DNA of 64,000 nt from Xiphydria camelus (GCA_963678675.1 OY783193.1:28744750-28808749), one strand, 5' to 3'; counted from the first letter of the stretch, positions 1-10,798 are shown. Numbers and translations are program-made. Notes: generated by a model from the letters alone, not told the origin.

Positions 1-64
1 AGAGTGGGACGGGGGCAGGAGAAATGAAACGGTGTAGTCTCGCTTTACTAACGCTTGCCAGAGA

Positions 65-99
<35 letters not shown>

Positions 100-245
100 T
101 GGGTAAGGAGTGGGGCGTTCGATATTCCCTTACTCCTCTGTCCGTCTTCTGAGCTGTACTGACGCTTGCCATAGAGAAAGAGCGCGAAGCATGAGACAGA
201 GCGTGGCTAAGGAGTGGGACGGGGGCAGGAGAAATGAAACGGTAT
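1..245 (+). repeat. R1 interspersed repeat, GA-rich, tandem units
   Basis: Two partial units of a repeat with the landmarks ACGCTTGCCAGAGAGAG, GTGGGTAAGGAGTGGGGCG, TTCGATATTCCCTT and GGGGGCAGGAGAAATGAAAC. The same family recurs at 1985-2044 plus 5256-5345, 20735-21165, 40330-40418 and 42268-42325. The unit is about 190 bases and carries a variable (GA)n tract, here at 61-97. It matters because two TAGTCCAG-tipped elements (A and C) have inserted into copies of it. Open frames across it are by-products of the repeat and I see no gene. Confidence 0.85.
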
Positions 246-1127
246 AGGCGGCGAGCGAATTTGCTACCAGCGCCACCATCGGCGACTTTGTACAGTTTCC
301 ACGGGAATGAGTTGACTGCGACGTGCCAGCTGTCAATCCTGTTCCATCGCAACGAGCGACGGAATTAGGAGGATCGATTCGTGCTTCTTGGTAGCATCGA
401 CCACAAATAATTCGCCGACTAGAATTAATCGCGTCGTAGGCGAAACGAATATTTCGATAAACATACCTAGGTCGTAAATGTCGCAGTTCCGAACTTTTCT
501 CCGAAGGTAATTTTAGAGCGATTCGTAGCAAGCCGTCTCTTGCAGTGCCTGCTTCAATAGGTACCGTCACAAAAGCGATCCGAGCCGGATTAAGGGGAGG
601 AATGTCGGATGCAGTCGATGGACAATTGGGGAATTTTGATACCTGGTTTATCCAGGAAAGCCATACACTGTTCGCGATCGATGTAGAGATTAGATCTAGA
701 TTGGCGCGTTACTTAGGTTGCGATGATAGTGAGGGGTAAGAAATGACATAGAAGTCCCCTTGCCACGGAACACATATTAACACAAACTCAAGTCACTTGA
801 TACATTTTGTAAATCAGTCACAATGGCGAAGCGGTAGGTTTTGGCGAATTTAGGCTGTCCATGAGCCCGCAGCCATGCACCTTTCCCGGAAGGATTAATT
901 ACTGGACGAGTCGTAATGAACCGCTTTCCGCAATACCCGTTCTAATAAACACCGCTATCTATCTTCTTCTATCTTCCATATACACGTTTAAATAAAAATG
1001 TTATATTCGTTTCTTCAAGGTCTAACGTCGCGATCTCACAGGGTCATAAACTGGGCGAGAGCACTACATACCTGTATTGTGCATGTGTCACGTCAATATC
1101 GACACGTTGAGACCGCGTCGTAAGATC
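246..1127. other. no gene recognised; intronic or intergenic spacer
   Basis: Mixed-composition sequence with a 64-codon open frame at 545-739 that resembles nothing I know. Part of 830-900 (a ...GCAGCCATGCACCTTTCCC... type segment) looks like diverged copies near 19280-19330 and 60060-60110, so it is probably an old repeat. Confidence 0.4.
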
Positions 1128-1386
1128 TCCGAAAGTTCTTCACCGATTGCTTTGATATTTGGACATAACGTTGCATTCGAATACGCGCATTTTCCATATA
1201 TACCTACTCTTTATATACCTACTTCTTAAGGGGGTAAATGAATAAAAATGTATCTTATATTTCCGAAAGTTTTTCACCGATTACTTTGAAATTTTAATAC
1301 AACGTTGCATTTGAATACGCACGTTTTTTATATATCTACTATCTATGTACCAACTCCCTTAAGGGAGTAAAATAAAGAAGAGATTA
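1128..1386 (+). repeat. two-copy tandem duplication, about 133 bp per unit
   Basis: Both units start with TCCGAAAGTTYTTCACCGATT and run through an ACGTTGCATT(C/T)GAATACGC motif to a (CT)TTAAGGG box. The units differ at many sites, so the duplication is not recent. Confidence 0.7.
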
Positions 1387-1694
1387 TTTCGTGATTCACG
1401 CGGACAAAGTCGCAAGGGGAAAGCTATTGACTACTTACTTCTAAAGTAACTGAATATGGATTAAGAGTTACTGATGTCTGGCGAATCACACGGTCTTCTA
1501 TCACAGAAATTTGGGTTATACCACATTTGTGTGTGTGTGCGCTTACTCGCATTTAAAACATGTTTAGAAAAGACTAATTTTAGGCCATTTTTATACGAAG
1601 CATCATTATGATGCATAAATTTTACAGCCTGAAAGCTGAAATAAATTATAGTATCCATTGCCAGCAAGTTGACATTGACACATCAGGTCCTACG
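1387..1694. other. spacer without recognised gene
   Basis: Short AT-rich spacer with a GTGTGTGTGCGC stretch near 1531. I see no splice-bounded exon, RNA gene or element end. Confidence 0.4.
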
Positions 1695-1923
1695 GTCACT
1701 TAACTACAAGGCCGGATGTCCACCGGATCGGGCCGACCACAATTGGGCCGATCGCTGGGCACTTGGGTGTATATATATATACAGATTGGGTATATATAGA
1801 TATACAGATTGGGTATATATAGATATACAGATTGGGTATATATAGATATACTCAAGTGCTCAGCGATCGGCTTAGCGATTCATTCTGGTCAGCCCGACCC
1901 GGTGGACACCCGACCTAAGTGAC
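1695..1923. repeat. palindromic element with a 23-bp minisatellite at its centre
   Basis: The ends GTCACTTA and TAAGTGAC are inverted, and so are the inner blocks around GGTGGACA/TGTCCACC and CCGATCGCTG/CAGCGATCGG. The loop holds three tandem 23-bp units (1781-1803, 1804-1826, 1827-1849) of the type ACAGATTGGGTATATATAGA plus TAT. It looks like a small non-autonomous DNA element whose loop expanded by tandem duplication. No target duplication is clear. Confidence 0.65.
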
Positions 1924-1984
1924 TCTGGTCAGTTCCCGTAATAAATGTTTCGGTTCGCCTAGGAGAGGCGCTGCTAAACAATAT

Positions 1985-2044
1985 TCGCTCGCCGCCTATA
2001 GTCTCGCTTTATTAACGCTTGCCAGAGAGAGGGCGTTGGTAATG
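1985..2044 (+). repeat. R1 repeat, 5' part of a copy split by element A
   Basis: The R1 text is followed up to GGGCGTTGGTAATG and resumes at 5256 with ATGAGTGGGACGTTCGATAT, ending about 5345. The uninterrupted version at 21040-21110 reads GGGTAAGGAGTGGGACG. The two halves thus define the insertion site of element A. Confidence 0.85.
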
Positions 2045-2942
2045 TAGTCCAGTGCATTTAGGAATTGACCCAAAAATTTCGGGTACATTTTTTCTTTTGT
2101 TGCTCATTCGAAAGGGTCATCGATGGAGACCTTAACCCTGAATTTGCGCATTTCTCAAATTGCCCCGTCCGCCGCCATCTTGGATTCTTTTTTTTTTTTT
2201 CAACTACTCATATCTCGCGTTCTAATAATCCCACAGCAGTCGCTTTGGGGTCGTTGGATTCGTCAGAATTTACTCTTTAATTGAGTTTATATCAAGTAAA
2301 ACTCTCCAACGTACTGGAAAAAAGTTATTAGCGTTCAAAGTTGAAAGTTGTTTGCCAAAAGTTCTTGCGCCCGGGTTTTCCGCGCGTAGTTCTTTTCCAG
2401 TGCATCAGAGACCCCTATCGATGCTTAACTATTTAAACTAGATTCAATTTGCAGTATTTTAAAAAAAGAATCATCCCGATCGGTTGATTCCTCGCCCGGC
2501 AATCCACGCTCGAAGTTGCGCTGTTTATTATCGTGCTATTTTGAAGCCTCTAATACTCGCGCGTCGCGCTTTGGCGAGTTCGCGGTTCGCGCTGCATTTC
2601 TCGCTTTTGTAACTAATATAACTCAAATTACTTAAGATCAACGACATATTCGTTAAATCTATGCTAAGAACACGCGTTTTACATTAATTTTTTACTTAAA
2701 TTTATAACTCAGATCAAATATGATTTGAGACATTCGGTAATATATGCTCTATCTTTCTCTGCAGGAACGTGTGTATGTGTGCGTGTGCGTGTTTAAAGAA
2801 TAAAAAGAAAAATACGGCCGGTCCCGCGAAAAACCCAGGGAAAGTTTTACAATATCTTTTTTCCTTGTTCTCTGCTTTCCTCGAGACACAGTTGGCTGCC
2901 AGATGCCTTGCCTACTGTTCCGACAAACGTTGGTCGGAATTC

Positions 2943-3487
2943 TGATTATCGGCTAATGAACGCAATAAAAAGAATTTCATTGAGATGTTAAAGAAGCACC
3001 TGATCAATCATGGATTCGAAGTGAGACAAGCATGGGAGGATGCGGACGTGGACATCGTTAGAACGGCAATTGAAGTAGCTTCAAGATTTGATTCCGCCAT
3101 AGTCGTAGGAGAGGACGTGGATCTACTCGTATTGATGTGCGCACTTGGAAAAAATCTCAAAAATATCTATTTTCGTAAAGTCGGAAGGGGAGCAACCGCA
3201 TCGAAAATGTATTCTACGAGTAGCTTCAAGCATAAAAATATGATAGAGCACATACTTTTCATGCACGCATTTTCGGGATGCGACACCGTGTCTGCGATCT
3301 GTGGAATGGGGAAAAAAAAAAATAATTGACGTCATTAGAAAAAATGTTCACCTTCGAGAAGGAATAAAATTATTTCAGAAAACCACTCCCGGACAAAATA
3401 ACATCGCTGCAGCTGGGGAGAGTGTGTTGATTGCACTGTACGGAGGAAAAGAATCCGATGCTTCTATTGATCAATTCAGATATAAAA
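2943..3487 (+). pseudogene. XPG/FEN1-like nuclease fragment, left arm of element A
   Basis: This arm copy encodes the same segment as the minus-strand gene of the right arm: an LSANERNKKNFIEM stretch, the acidic motif VVGEDVDLLVLM, then HAFSGCDTVSAICGMG, which resembles the SGCD motif of this insect transposon protein family. After GMG an 11-A run (3312-3322) puts the following IIDVIRKN and YGGKESDASIDQFRYK segments in another frame. At 3487 the arm ends, so the coding frame runs into the core in the wrong orientation and the C-terminal CXC domain is absent. It is therefore a truncated duplicate, not a gene in its own right. Confidence 0.75.
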
Positions 3488-4345
3488 TCGCCACAGCAAA
3501 TCTTGCATAGGTTTGAACATTTCAATCCTGCCTTTCGACATCCACAAGCGTTACCGCATTTTTTTGTGCAGCCACAGGATATAATGTCCAATAGAACTCG
3601 TGGAATTGGTTCCTGCTCGCTAGTCACTGGCTCCAAACCCCGGTTACTTTTTTTCCAGCCCCAGTCAAGCGCATTTTTCTCTTCTCCAAGCCACTTCTGA
3701 ACCTGGTAATATGTCCGCAGGGAATGTTGGCGTGCTGCTGAGCTCGTTGGAGGCAATCGTGATAAGTCGGTCTTCGTTTTGAGGCCTGAACGTGCAAACA
3801 TTTTATATCTGAATTGATCAATAGAAGCATCGGATTCTTTTCCTCCGTACAGTGCAATCAACACACTCTCCCCAGCTGCAGCGATGTTATTTTGTCCGGG
3901 AGTGGTTTTCTGAAATAATTTTATTCCTTCTCGAAGGTGAACATTTTTTCTAATGACGTCAATTATTTTTTTTTTTCCCCATTCCACAGATCGCAGACAC
4001 GGTGTCGCATCCCGAAAATGCGTGCATGAAAAGTATGTGCTCTATCATATTTTTATGCTTGAAGCTACTCGTAGAATACATTTTCGATGCGGTTGCTCCC
4101 CTTCCGACTTTACGAAAATAGATATTTTTGAGATTTTTTCCAAGTGCGCACATCAATACGAGTAGATCCACGTCCTCTCCTACGACTATGGCGGAATCAA
4201 ATCTTGAAGCTACTTCAATTGCCGTTCTAACGATGTCCACGTCCGCATCCTCCCATGCTTGTCTCACTTCGAATCCATGATTGATCAGGTGCTTCTTTAA
4301 CATCTCAATGAAATTCTTTTTATTGCGTTCATTAGCCGATAATCA
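3488..4345 (-). pseudogene. XPG/FEN1-like nuclease plus CXC (tesmin/TSO1-like) transposon protein, frameshifted
   Basis: Read on the minus strand, the frame starts near 4345 with LSANERNKKNFIEMLKK, passes the acidic XPG-type motif VGEDVDLLVLM and the HAFSGCD motif, and breaks at an 11-A run (sense strand) at 3966-3976. It resumes as IIDVIRKNVHLREG, continues through a W-rich middle, and ends in a cysteine-rich block CGCTKKCGNACGCRKAGLKC followed by CKICC (about 3540-3500), a CXC-type zinc-binding pattern. Beyond 3488 the palindrome reverses and the frame is lost. One base fewer in the A-run would join the two parts. Such proteins are widespread in insect transposons and probably act in transposition; the exact role is not established. 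The N-terminal part expected upstream is not seen here but is present in element B. Confidence 0.75.
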
Positions 4346-5596
4346 GAATTCCGACCAACGTTTGTCGGAACAGTAGGCAAGGCATCTGGCAGCCAACTGT
4401 GTCTCGAGGAAAGCAGAGAACAAGGAAAAAAGATATTGTAAAACTTTCCCTGGGTTTTTCGCGGGACCGGCCGTATTTTTCTTTTTATTCTTTAAACACG
4501 CACACGCACACATACACACGTTCCTGCAGAGAAAGATAGAGCATATATTACCGAATGTCTCAAATCATATTTGATCTGAGTTATAAATTTAAGTAAAAAA
4601 TTAATGTAAAACGCGTGTTCTTAGCATAGATTTAACGAATATGTCGTTGATCTTAAGTAATTTGAGTTATATTAGTTACAAAAGCGAGAAATGCAGCGCG
4701 AACCGCGAACTCGCCAAAGCGCGACGCGCGAGTATTAGAGGCTTCAAAATAGCACGATAATAAACAGCGCAACTTCGAGCGTGGATTGCCGGGCGAGGAA
4801 TCAACCGATCGGGATGATTCTTTTTTTAAAATACTGCAAATTGAATCTAGTTTAAATAGTTAAGCATCGATAGGGGTCTCTGATGCACTGGAAAAGAACT
4901 ACGCGCGGAAAACCCGGGCGCAAGAACTTTTGGCAAACAACTTTCAACTTTGAACGCTAATAACTTTTTTCCAGTACGTTGGAGAGTTTTACTTGATATA
5001 AACTCAATTAAAGAGTAAATTCTGACGAATCCAACGACCCCAAAGCGACTGCTGTGGGATTATTAGAACGCGAGATATGAGTAGTTGAAAAAAAAAAAAA
5101 GAATCCAAGATGGCGGCGGACGGGGCAATTTGAGAAATGCGCAAATTCAGGGTTAAGGTCTCCATCGATGACCCTTTCGAATGAGCAACAAAAGAAAAAA
5201 TGTACCCGAAATTTTTGGGTCACACCTATAAAATATTCCTAAATGCACTGGACTAATGAGTGGGACGTTCGATATTCCCTTTCTCCTCTGTCCGTCTTCT
5301 GAGGCTGTTCCCCTCCGTTTCACGTTTTCGTTAACAGCCGCATTCGTCAAGAGAGGAACTTACTCCACCGAGCGTAAAGAAGTTTCAGTTCTATAATTGA
5401 AATCGGATAAGAAATGAAGGGTATAGCGACTTTGAAATATTAAAGTATGTTTTACTCCACTGTGCGTTGGGGGATGCGCGACCCTCAGACGGGACCGACC
5501 CGCGAACGTTTCCGATTCGCAATTTTTGTCGATTTAAGCAACTACATGGATAAGCACGTCGGTGGGTATGTCGAGCTGTCCTCTCAATGTCCGCAG

Positions 5597-5671
5597 GGAA
5601 ACATCTGGCAGCAGCTCCTGTCCTTCCACTTCATTCTCGAGCTGGTCAACACGATCCCGTTCACCGCCACG
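5597..5671 (+). CDS. SLO2: Slo2/KCNT sodium-activated K+ channel, S3-region exon
   Basis: This 75-bp exon encodes 25 residues starting GNIWQQLLSFHFILELVNTI and ending PFTAT. It matches the S3 region of Slo2/KCNT channels, where vertebrate proteins have a similar FVLEMINTLPF stretch. The acceptor TGTCCGCAG ends at 5596 and the donor GTGAGT begins at 5672; both ends are phase 0. The protein is a large plasma-membrane potassium channel gated by intracellular sodium. This exon joins in frame to 14379-14462 across an 8.7 kb intron of transposons. The earlier S1-S2 exons are not recognised in 1-5596 and probably lie upstream of the window. An open frame continues 5' of the acceptor (from 5447) but it does not look like channel sequence. 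Confidence 0.88.
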
Positions 5672-5791
5672 GTGAGTTTCGAACGACCCAACCACCCTCG
5701 CCGCCACCACTCGGGCACTTTCTCGCAAACTATCGTCGGTCGTTGCGCGCGCGCGGCGCCAAAGTAGGAACGGCGTAAAGATGCGGGAAGA

Positions 5792-6195
5792 TAATAGACT
5801 GTCAGATAGTGATAGATTCTGGGGTGCCCCATTTTCGCATACAAGCCTCGAAGAGGGTTGAAAAGTACTTCGATTTTGAGTAGAATGAAGTGAAATTTAC
5901 GAATGGTCCCTGGGAATAACATATGGAAAATTCGATTTTTCTTAACAAAAAAATTAAAGGTATCTCTTTCCAATTTTTTTACGTAAGCCTTGTTCACTAA
6001 ATGATTAATTAATAAAACCTGGCTTCGGAAATCAAAGGCTTGTGCGGGAAAATCGGTCAAAATCTCGATTTTTCTTTACAAGATTACGCCCTTATTTCAA
6101 CCCTTTAGCCACCTGCAACACTCAAGCCTTTGGTTTTCCGAAGCCAGGTTTTATTAATTAATCATTTAGTGAACAAGGCTTGCGTGAAAAAATGG
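5792..6195. repeat. T-family repeat copy followed by a 75-bp inverted repeat
   Basis: Bases 5792-5950 are an inverted copy of 9001-9152 (landmarks CTGTCAGATAGTG, CCCCATTTTCGCATACAAGC, AGTACTTCGATTTTGAGTAG). Next to it, 5962-6040 and 6122-6195 pair as an inverted repeat sharing AAAACCTGGCTTCGGAAA and AATGATTAATTAATAAAACC. I take it as a decayed non-autonomous element. Frames across it are not genes. Confidence 0.65.
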
Positions 6196-6479
6196 GCAAG
6201 AGACACCTTTTATTTTTTGATGTGTAAACATCTTTAGACTCGCTTGGGAGTGATTTCATGGAAGTGGTGGGGGAACTGTTAACGACATTAGTGTGTGTCC
6301 GTATGAGCTCGGTGCAGGATCTTGACATTTACCTTCGGCCGGGCTTGGTCGGTATTCATACCGGTACAAGTCGAGTCGGTAGTTACAGTCGGTGTCAATT
6401 CGAGAGATTGGAGTGTCTAACCTCGAAATCGTGAATTTCATAATAACGGTGAGTACTTTCCGTTCTTCACAAAATCACA
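6196..6479. repeat. G-family fragment
   Basis: Around 6330-6460 the sequence GTCAATTCGAGAGATTGGAG...CCTCGAAATCGTGAATTTC...GGTGAGTA resembles repeats near 27440-27560, 28095-28210, 36835-36940 and 38050-38170. Those copies carry donor-like GGTRAGTA sites, so the family may stem from a transposon leader exon. Confidence 0.4.
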
Positions 6480-6878
6480 ATGGGAATGTTCACAACTTTT
6501 TGTACAACTGTTTAAAGTGCATGAATCGGAAGATTAGGGTATTAAAGTAATGTAGGTAAAAAATGGGTAATTAAAAAAATGTTTTTCCATTATTTTTGAG
6601 ATGTTAAAAAAGGCATTCATTTTAAAGCGTCGCACCTTCACCGCCATTTTAACTGACCAAACAGAGTCGGGCAACAGATTCTCCACCATTCACAAACCCG
6701 GGTTTGGGCCCTTGCCAATGGCTTTAGTGACGTCACTAAGGATTTCGTTTGAATCGAAGTCAAACTTTAAACATTAAAAAAGAAGAAATTAGTACTCAGA
6801 AAAAAAGCAAACACATCTTATTAATAAGCACAAAAAGTATTAACGAATGAACAAACAAAAATCATGAACATGCCCATT
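6480..6878 (+). mobile_element. Z1: 0.4 kb non-autonomous DNA element
   Basis: The ends are inverted (ATGGGAATGTTCAC and ATGAACATGCCCAT). It is a direct-orientation copy of Z2 at 14499-14901 with few differences and a shared internal landmark GATTTCGTTTGAATCGAAGT. It has no coding capacity. Confidence 0.8.
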
Positions 6879-7466
6879 GCGAGGTCAGATGCTTCTATCT
6901 CCAGAACGTAAAACTTTCTACTGTTTTCAGTATATAACAACGCTTTCACTACAATTTCTAATATAACTAGATAACAATTTGTGACTTCCATAACCTAGTA
7001 TACCTACAATGGAATCACATGCCGCTGGTAAGTGTAAATGTACGGAATACTTTTAACCTTTTGTATACATATTTCATTTGTACACGACAATCATTTAGTT
7101 CCTACTTTTCAACTGTTTCAATTAATTAGTGATTACCTATACCGCATGGCCCGTAAGAAACGCAACAAGCGACAGTTAGGTACCTCCGGCAATATTTGCC
7201 GACGGTGCTCGAGTTTTCTACATGTCGGTACAGAAAAAAGAACCCCCCGATAGCCAAGCGTGACTCATCCAAGCGACACGCGGTGGCGTCACTGAGTGAC
7301 GTTACTCTGATGCCACAGTGAGGATCCGGAGTGCGAATTTTTGCCACAACCGAATACTTGATCCTGATTGGTCTATTCGCTTACGCTTACGAAATTTTTA
7401 TTCGCGTCGGACACCGCCGTATGGTGGCGTTTCGTTCTTCCTAAGATGGCCATCGTTACGGACCGA
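6879..7466. other. intronic spacer; fragments of old repeats
   Basis: Within Slo2 intron sequence. The segment 7345-7385 (TACTTGATCCTGATTGGTCT) is a scrap of the CC MITE found at 36532-36627 and 46133-46230. Nothing else is recognised. Confidence 0.45.
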
Positions 7467-8120
7467 ATGTCAACATATAGCCACGTAACATAAACAAAGT
7501 ATTTGTAAATAAAAGTAGTTTTAAGAGTGCAAGTGTAATAAACTCAATTCATAAGTGATGAATATCGGTATCGAAGTTATCTTGTCAATTCTAGGAGAGT
7601 CAAAAATGCCGCTAGTGGAAGGAGAAGCGGTATTGAAAGCAGTTTGTATTTTCCTGCAGAATCAAAAAGAGAAAGGAAAATGCAGTGAAAATCGTCGCTT
7701 CTTGCATACAATCGTCACATGTAACAAGTGCTCCTCACGAAGTTGAAGTGAACATCTTACTGGTAAACAACAATAAAGAAGTAACGTGCAAGTGCAGCTG
7801 GGCCAGAGGAAGACGCAAACATGTTTTTGCAACGCTTCTGTACATAAATCAGTAGGGCAAATAGTACCATGTGACGATTGTACGCAAGAAGCGATGATTT
7901 TCACTGCATTTTGGTTTCTCTTTTGATTCCGCAGGAATATACAAACCTGCTTTCAATACCGCTTCTCCTTCCATTAGCGGAATTTTTGACTCTCCTAGAA
8001 TTGATAAGATATCTTCGACACCGATATTCATCACTTATGAATTGGACTTATTGCACTTGCACTTTTAAAACTACTTTTATTTACAAATTCTTTGCTTATG
8101 TTACGTGGTTATGTTGACAT
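7467..8120. mobile_element. V: palindromic remnant of a SWIM-domain transposon
   Basis: Arms 7467-7722 and 7868-8120 are inverted copies (outer ends ATGTCAACATA and TATGTTGACAT type; inner limit ATCGTCACATG/CATGTGACGAT). The 145-bp loop holds the only copy of the SWIM zinc-finger coding segment. As in element A, the 5' coding part of a transposon gene was duplicated in inverted orientation around a short unique core. Confidence 0.8.
7558..7855 (+). pseudogene. SWIM zinc-finger transposon protein fragment
   Basis: The start region encodes MNIGIEVILSILGESKMPLV and EGEAVLKA. A frameshift near 7680-7690 then leads to SSHVTSAPHEVEVNILL and the finger EVTCKCSWARGRRKHVFATL, closing with LYINQ and stop TAG at 7853-7855. 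The CxC...xH layout with a following LLY helix is that of SWIM domains in insect transposon proteins that often also carry YqaJ-type nucleases. The third cysteine expected before KH is arginine (CGC, 7814-7816), so the finger is damaged. No nuclease part is present. Family assignment is from memory of the motif. Confidence 0.65.
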
Positions 8121-8234
8121 TTATTTTGAAAAGGAAAAATCAAATTATTTTACAAAATTTAATGAGAACCTTCGAGAGCAGTCACTGTCATGTCCGGTTT
8201 CTATATTATGACCGGAGTGGAGCAACACCGCGCT

Positions 8235-8295
8235 TGAAGAGTTGGTTGCTCAATTGGTAGAATGCGAAAGCATTCCAAGTTTCGAAGCATCTCGA
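8235..8295 (+). other. weak tRNA-like segment
   Basis: GGTTGCTCAATTGGTAGAA resembles an A box and AAGTTTCGAAGC a B box, but the spacing is too short for a full tRNA. If real it is a deleted tRNA-derived repeat head. Confidence 0.25.
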
Positions 8296-8300
8296 AACTA

Positions 8301-9000
8301 AAAACGAGTTAGTCATTCTAACTTGCAATAGATGTGTAAACATATAGCAGAACAATGTTGCGTGGAAGTCATGTGGGTGTATTCAGTTACAGACAATTAT
8401 TAAAAAACTAAAAACAAGTTAGTCATTCTAATTTGCAATAGATGTGTAAACATATGACAGAACAATGTTGCGTGGAAGTCATGTGGGTGTATTTGGTTAC
8501 AGACAATTATTAAAAAATTAATAAACAATGCTGCGTGGAAGTCGTGTGGGTGTATTCGGTTACAGACACAATTATTAAAAAAATGATCGTCTTTTTCTAA
8601 TAACTTCATTTAACCGAATATACCCACATCACTTCCACGCAACATTGTTCTGCCAGATGTTAACACATCAATTAGATATCTCTTCCTTCGAACCATGTGA
8701 AATGTGAAACAGTATGTGATTGCAAGGAAGAGATATCTAATTGATGTGTTAACATCTGGCAGAACAATGTTGCGTGGAAGTGATGTGGGTATATTCGGTT
8801 AAATGAAGTTATTAGAAAAAGACGATCATTTTTTTAATAATTGTGTCTGTAACAGAATACACCCACACGACTTCCATGCAGCATTGTTTATTAATTTTTT
8901 AATAATTGTCTGTAACCGAATACACCCACATGACTTCCACGCAACATTGTTCTGCCATATGTTTACACATCTATTGCAAGTTAGAATGACTAACTCGTTT
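8301..9000. mobile_element. U: palindrome built from about 100-bp subrepeats
   Basis: The right arm 8732-9000 pairs with 8413-8686. The repeated module contains CAATGTTGCGTGGAAGTC and GTGGGTGTATTCGGTTACAG. An extra direct copy of the outer module sits at 8301-8412. The central stem AGATATCTCTTCCTT/AAGGAAGAGATATCT encloses a loop of about 45 bases. Frames on both strands are mirror images of the arms. Confidence 0.75.
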
Positions 9001-9152
9001 GTTAAGAAAAATCTAATTTTCCATATGTTATCCCCCGGGACCATTCGTAAATTTCCCTTCATTCTACTCAAAATCGAAGTACTTTTCAACCCTCTTCGAG
9101 GCTTGTATGCGAAAATGGGGCACCAGAATCTGTCACTATCTGACGGACTATA
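9001..9152 (-). repeat. T-family repeat copy
   Basis: Inverted relative to 5792-5950 and directly abutting palindrome U. The outer tip reads CTGTCACTATCTGACGG. Confidence 0.7.
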
Positions 9153-9648
9153 AGGTAAGGAGCGAAGGCGACAGATACTCGCCGGAGGATCCTTTACGAG
9201 ACGCCTCGCACCTCGTCGCGACCGGGAAATGATTTCATCTCGTCGCACCGGGATTAACTTTTATCCCGACGCGAATGTCGCGTAACGGCGTTACGTGCAG
9301 TCGGTATTGTGTTCTGAAATTTAATTAGCCTGACGTCATTAATTTCGCGTCGCGCGATAGGTGCACGCCAGGTTGCGAACTCCAACGCGGGGCCACCAGC
9401 CTGTTGCATAATTCAAAAGGACTACCGGTAGACGCGACGATAACGGGTCGAAAATGCGGTGTCGTCGCGGAAGTTAAGCGGATCAATTTCGAGCTCTCTC
9501 GATCAGGAAACGCGTTGCGTTCGGCTGTGAAATTACGTTCCCGAGATAAATGATAACCCGAGATCTCTCCGAGCATCCGGCCAACTTCGATCGACTCGCA
9601 GTCACGCGTGTCGGGCGAACTCGTAACTCGAGTTACGCGTTTAAAGCC
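9153..9648. other. GC-richer spacer without recognised gene
   Basis: Higher GC than the surroundings, with many CG dinucleotides. The 111-codon minus frame has no recognisable motif or splice context. It may be native intron sequence. Confidence 0.35.
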
Positions 9649-9787
9649 GGGTCTTTTCACTGCGCGAAATTCTACGCGAAACTGTTGCGCGAGTCATGTC
9701 CCCTCTTTTTCTCGCGCTCCCTCTTCTCACTCATTCTCTCTTTTTCGCGAAACAGTTTCGCGAAACAGTTTCGCGCAGTGAAGACCC
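9649..9787. mobile_element. W: small palindromic MITE
   Basis: Ends GGGTCTTTTCACTGCGCGAA and TTCGCGCAGTGAAGACCC are inverted. The interior is a CT-rich loop. CGCGAAACTGTTKCGCGA modules repeat in both arms. Confidence 0.7.
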
Positions 9788-9790
9788 AGC

Positions 9791-10040
9791 TTAAGGTACA
9801 CTCAAAACAATGCGGGACTGCGGGAATGGGAGCGTGAGCGGGATTCGCACGGGACATAATTAACACTGCGGGAGATACAAGCATACATACCAATGCGGTA
9901 GCCAGCCCGACGAAACGCAGTCGTGCTGCGACATTATATCGGTTCGCAGCGTGCACCATTTTTCCTGCGATTCGCATTCCAAATCTTTTCCGCTCCCGCT
10001 CCCGTTTCCGCAGTCCCGCATTGGTTTGAGAGTACCTTGA
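9791..10040. mobile_element. X: 250-bp MITE with 50-bp terminal inverted repeats
   Basis: TTAAGGTACACTCAAAACAA followed by GCGGGACTGCGGGAA is inverted at the right end (TTCCGCAGTCCCGCATTGG, then GAGAGTACCTTGA). The interior is unrelated between the arms. Confidence 0.7.
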
Positions 10041-10798
10041 CGTTCACGGCGCACGATATATTATGTACAGAGTGATTCTCAGGATGCGAGACATAAGACG
10101 GTATGCTACGTAGTGTTTTGTAGACTGTATACAGTCCTATAGGTTATACGCTATCGACCCAAGAACACTGTACGATTGTAGTCCAAGATCCGAACTAGAG
10201 ACGTTCTTCACCGATCTGCTTACCGGATGAAAAGTATTTTTTATCAAACATAATACGTCAATGAATATATCGCGAATGGGTAGGCTAATAAAATATGCTC
10301 AAGACTACCCTTAAAACTATATAAACAGGTGAGCTGATATGAGCAATTTGCACCGATCTGCTTACCAATTAAACTATATATGAAAATAAAGATAATTTTA
10401 TTGCAAAACACGATGGTATAACCCTACCTGAAAAAAATAGGACATGAATCACGGTTGTAAGAGAGGCTTTGAAGTTTATCGGAGCTAGCCAAGATGCGCG
10501 TACTACAGGCAAATTTGCTATAGGACGCAACGTAGGAAGTGGGCGCGACGCGACGGTTAGATGAGAGAGAGTGCGTACATGCTGCTTCCTCGTACGATTG
10601 AAAAAGATAACACTACTAAAATGCCGAGAAAAAGCGACTACGAGCGACTCGCTGTTTACATTCCTCAGTTTGCGAAAAAATACGTGCTCCATTATTACAT
10701 AAATGTAATGTAGTATTATCTTTTTCAATCGTTATTTTTTTCAATCAATTACTGTTGGATTCCTGGTAAAATTATTTTCGTTCAAGATTCAACTAACT

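Larger units (their letters stand above)
2045..5255. mobile_element. element A: 3.2 kb palindromic DNA transposon, TAGTCCAG tips, 3-bp target duplication ATG
   Basis: The arms 2045-3487 and 3801-5255 are near-identical inverted copies around a 313-bp single-copy core. The tips are TAGTCCAGTGCATTTAGGAA and its complement, flanked by ATG (2042-2044, 5256-5258). The host site is an R1 repeat whose intact copy sits near 21085; that copy reads AGG where this one has ATG. The minus strand of the right arm plus core encodes an XPG-like and CXC-domain protein; the left arm repeats only its first part. The tips match elements B and D. Nuclease gene plus 3-bp duplication recalls the Academ superfamily, but I see no Academ transposase, so that is inference. 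Confidence 0.85.

Noticed and set aside
3370..3987. 205-residue frame starting MEWGKKK as a complete gene
   Set aside because: The apparent start is the frameshifted SGCD region at the A-run, and the last 30 residues read back through the opposite arm of the palindrome; only the middle is real coding sequence.
5447..5767. 106-residue protein as a single-exon gene
   Set aside because: Only 5597-5671 matches the Slo2 channel and is bounded by a correct acceptor and donor; the rest is intron read-through.
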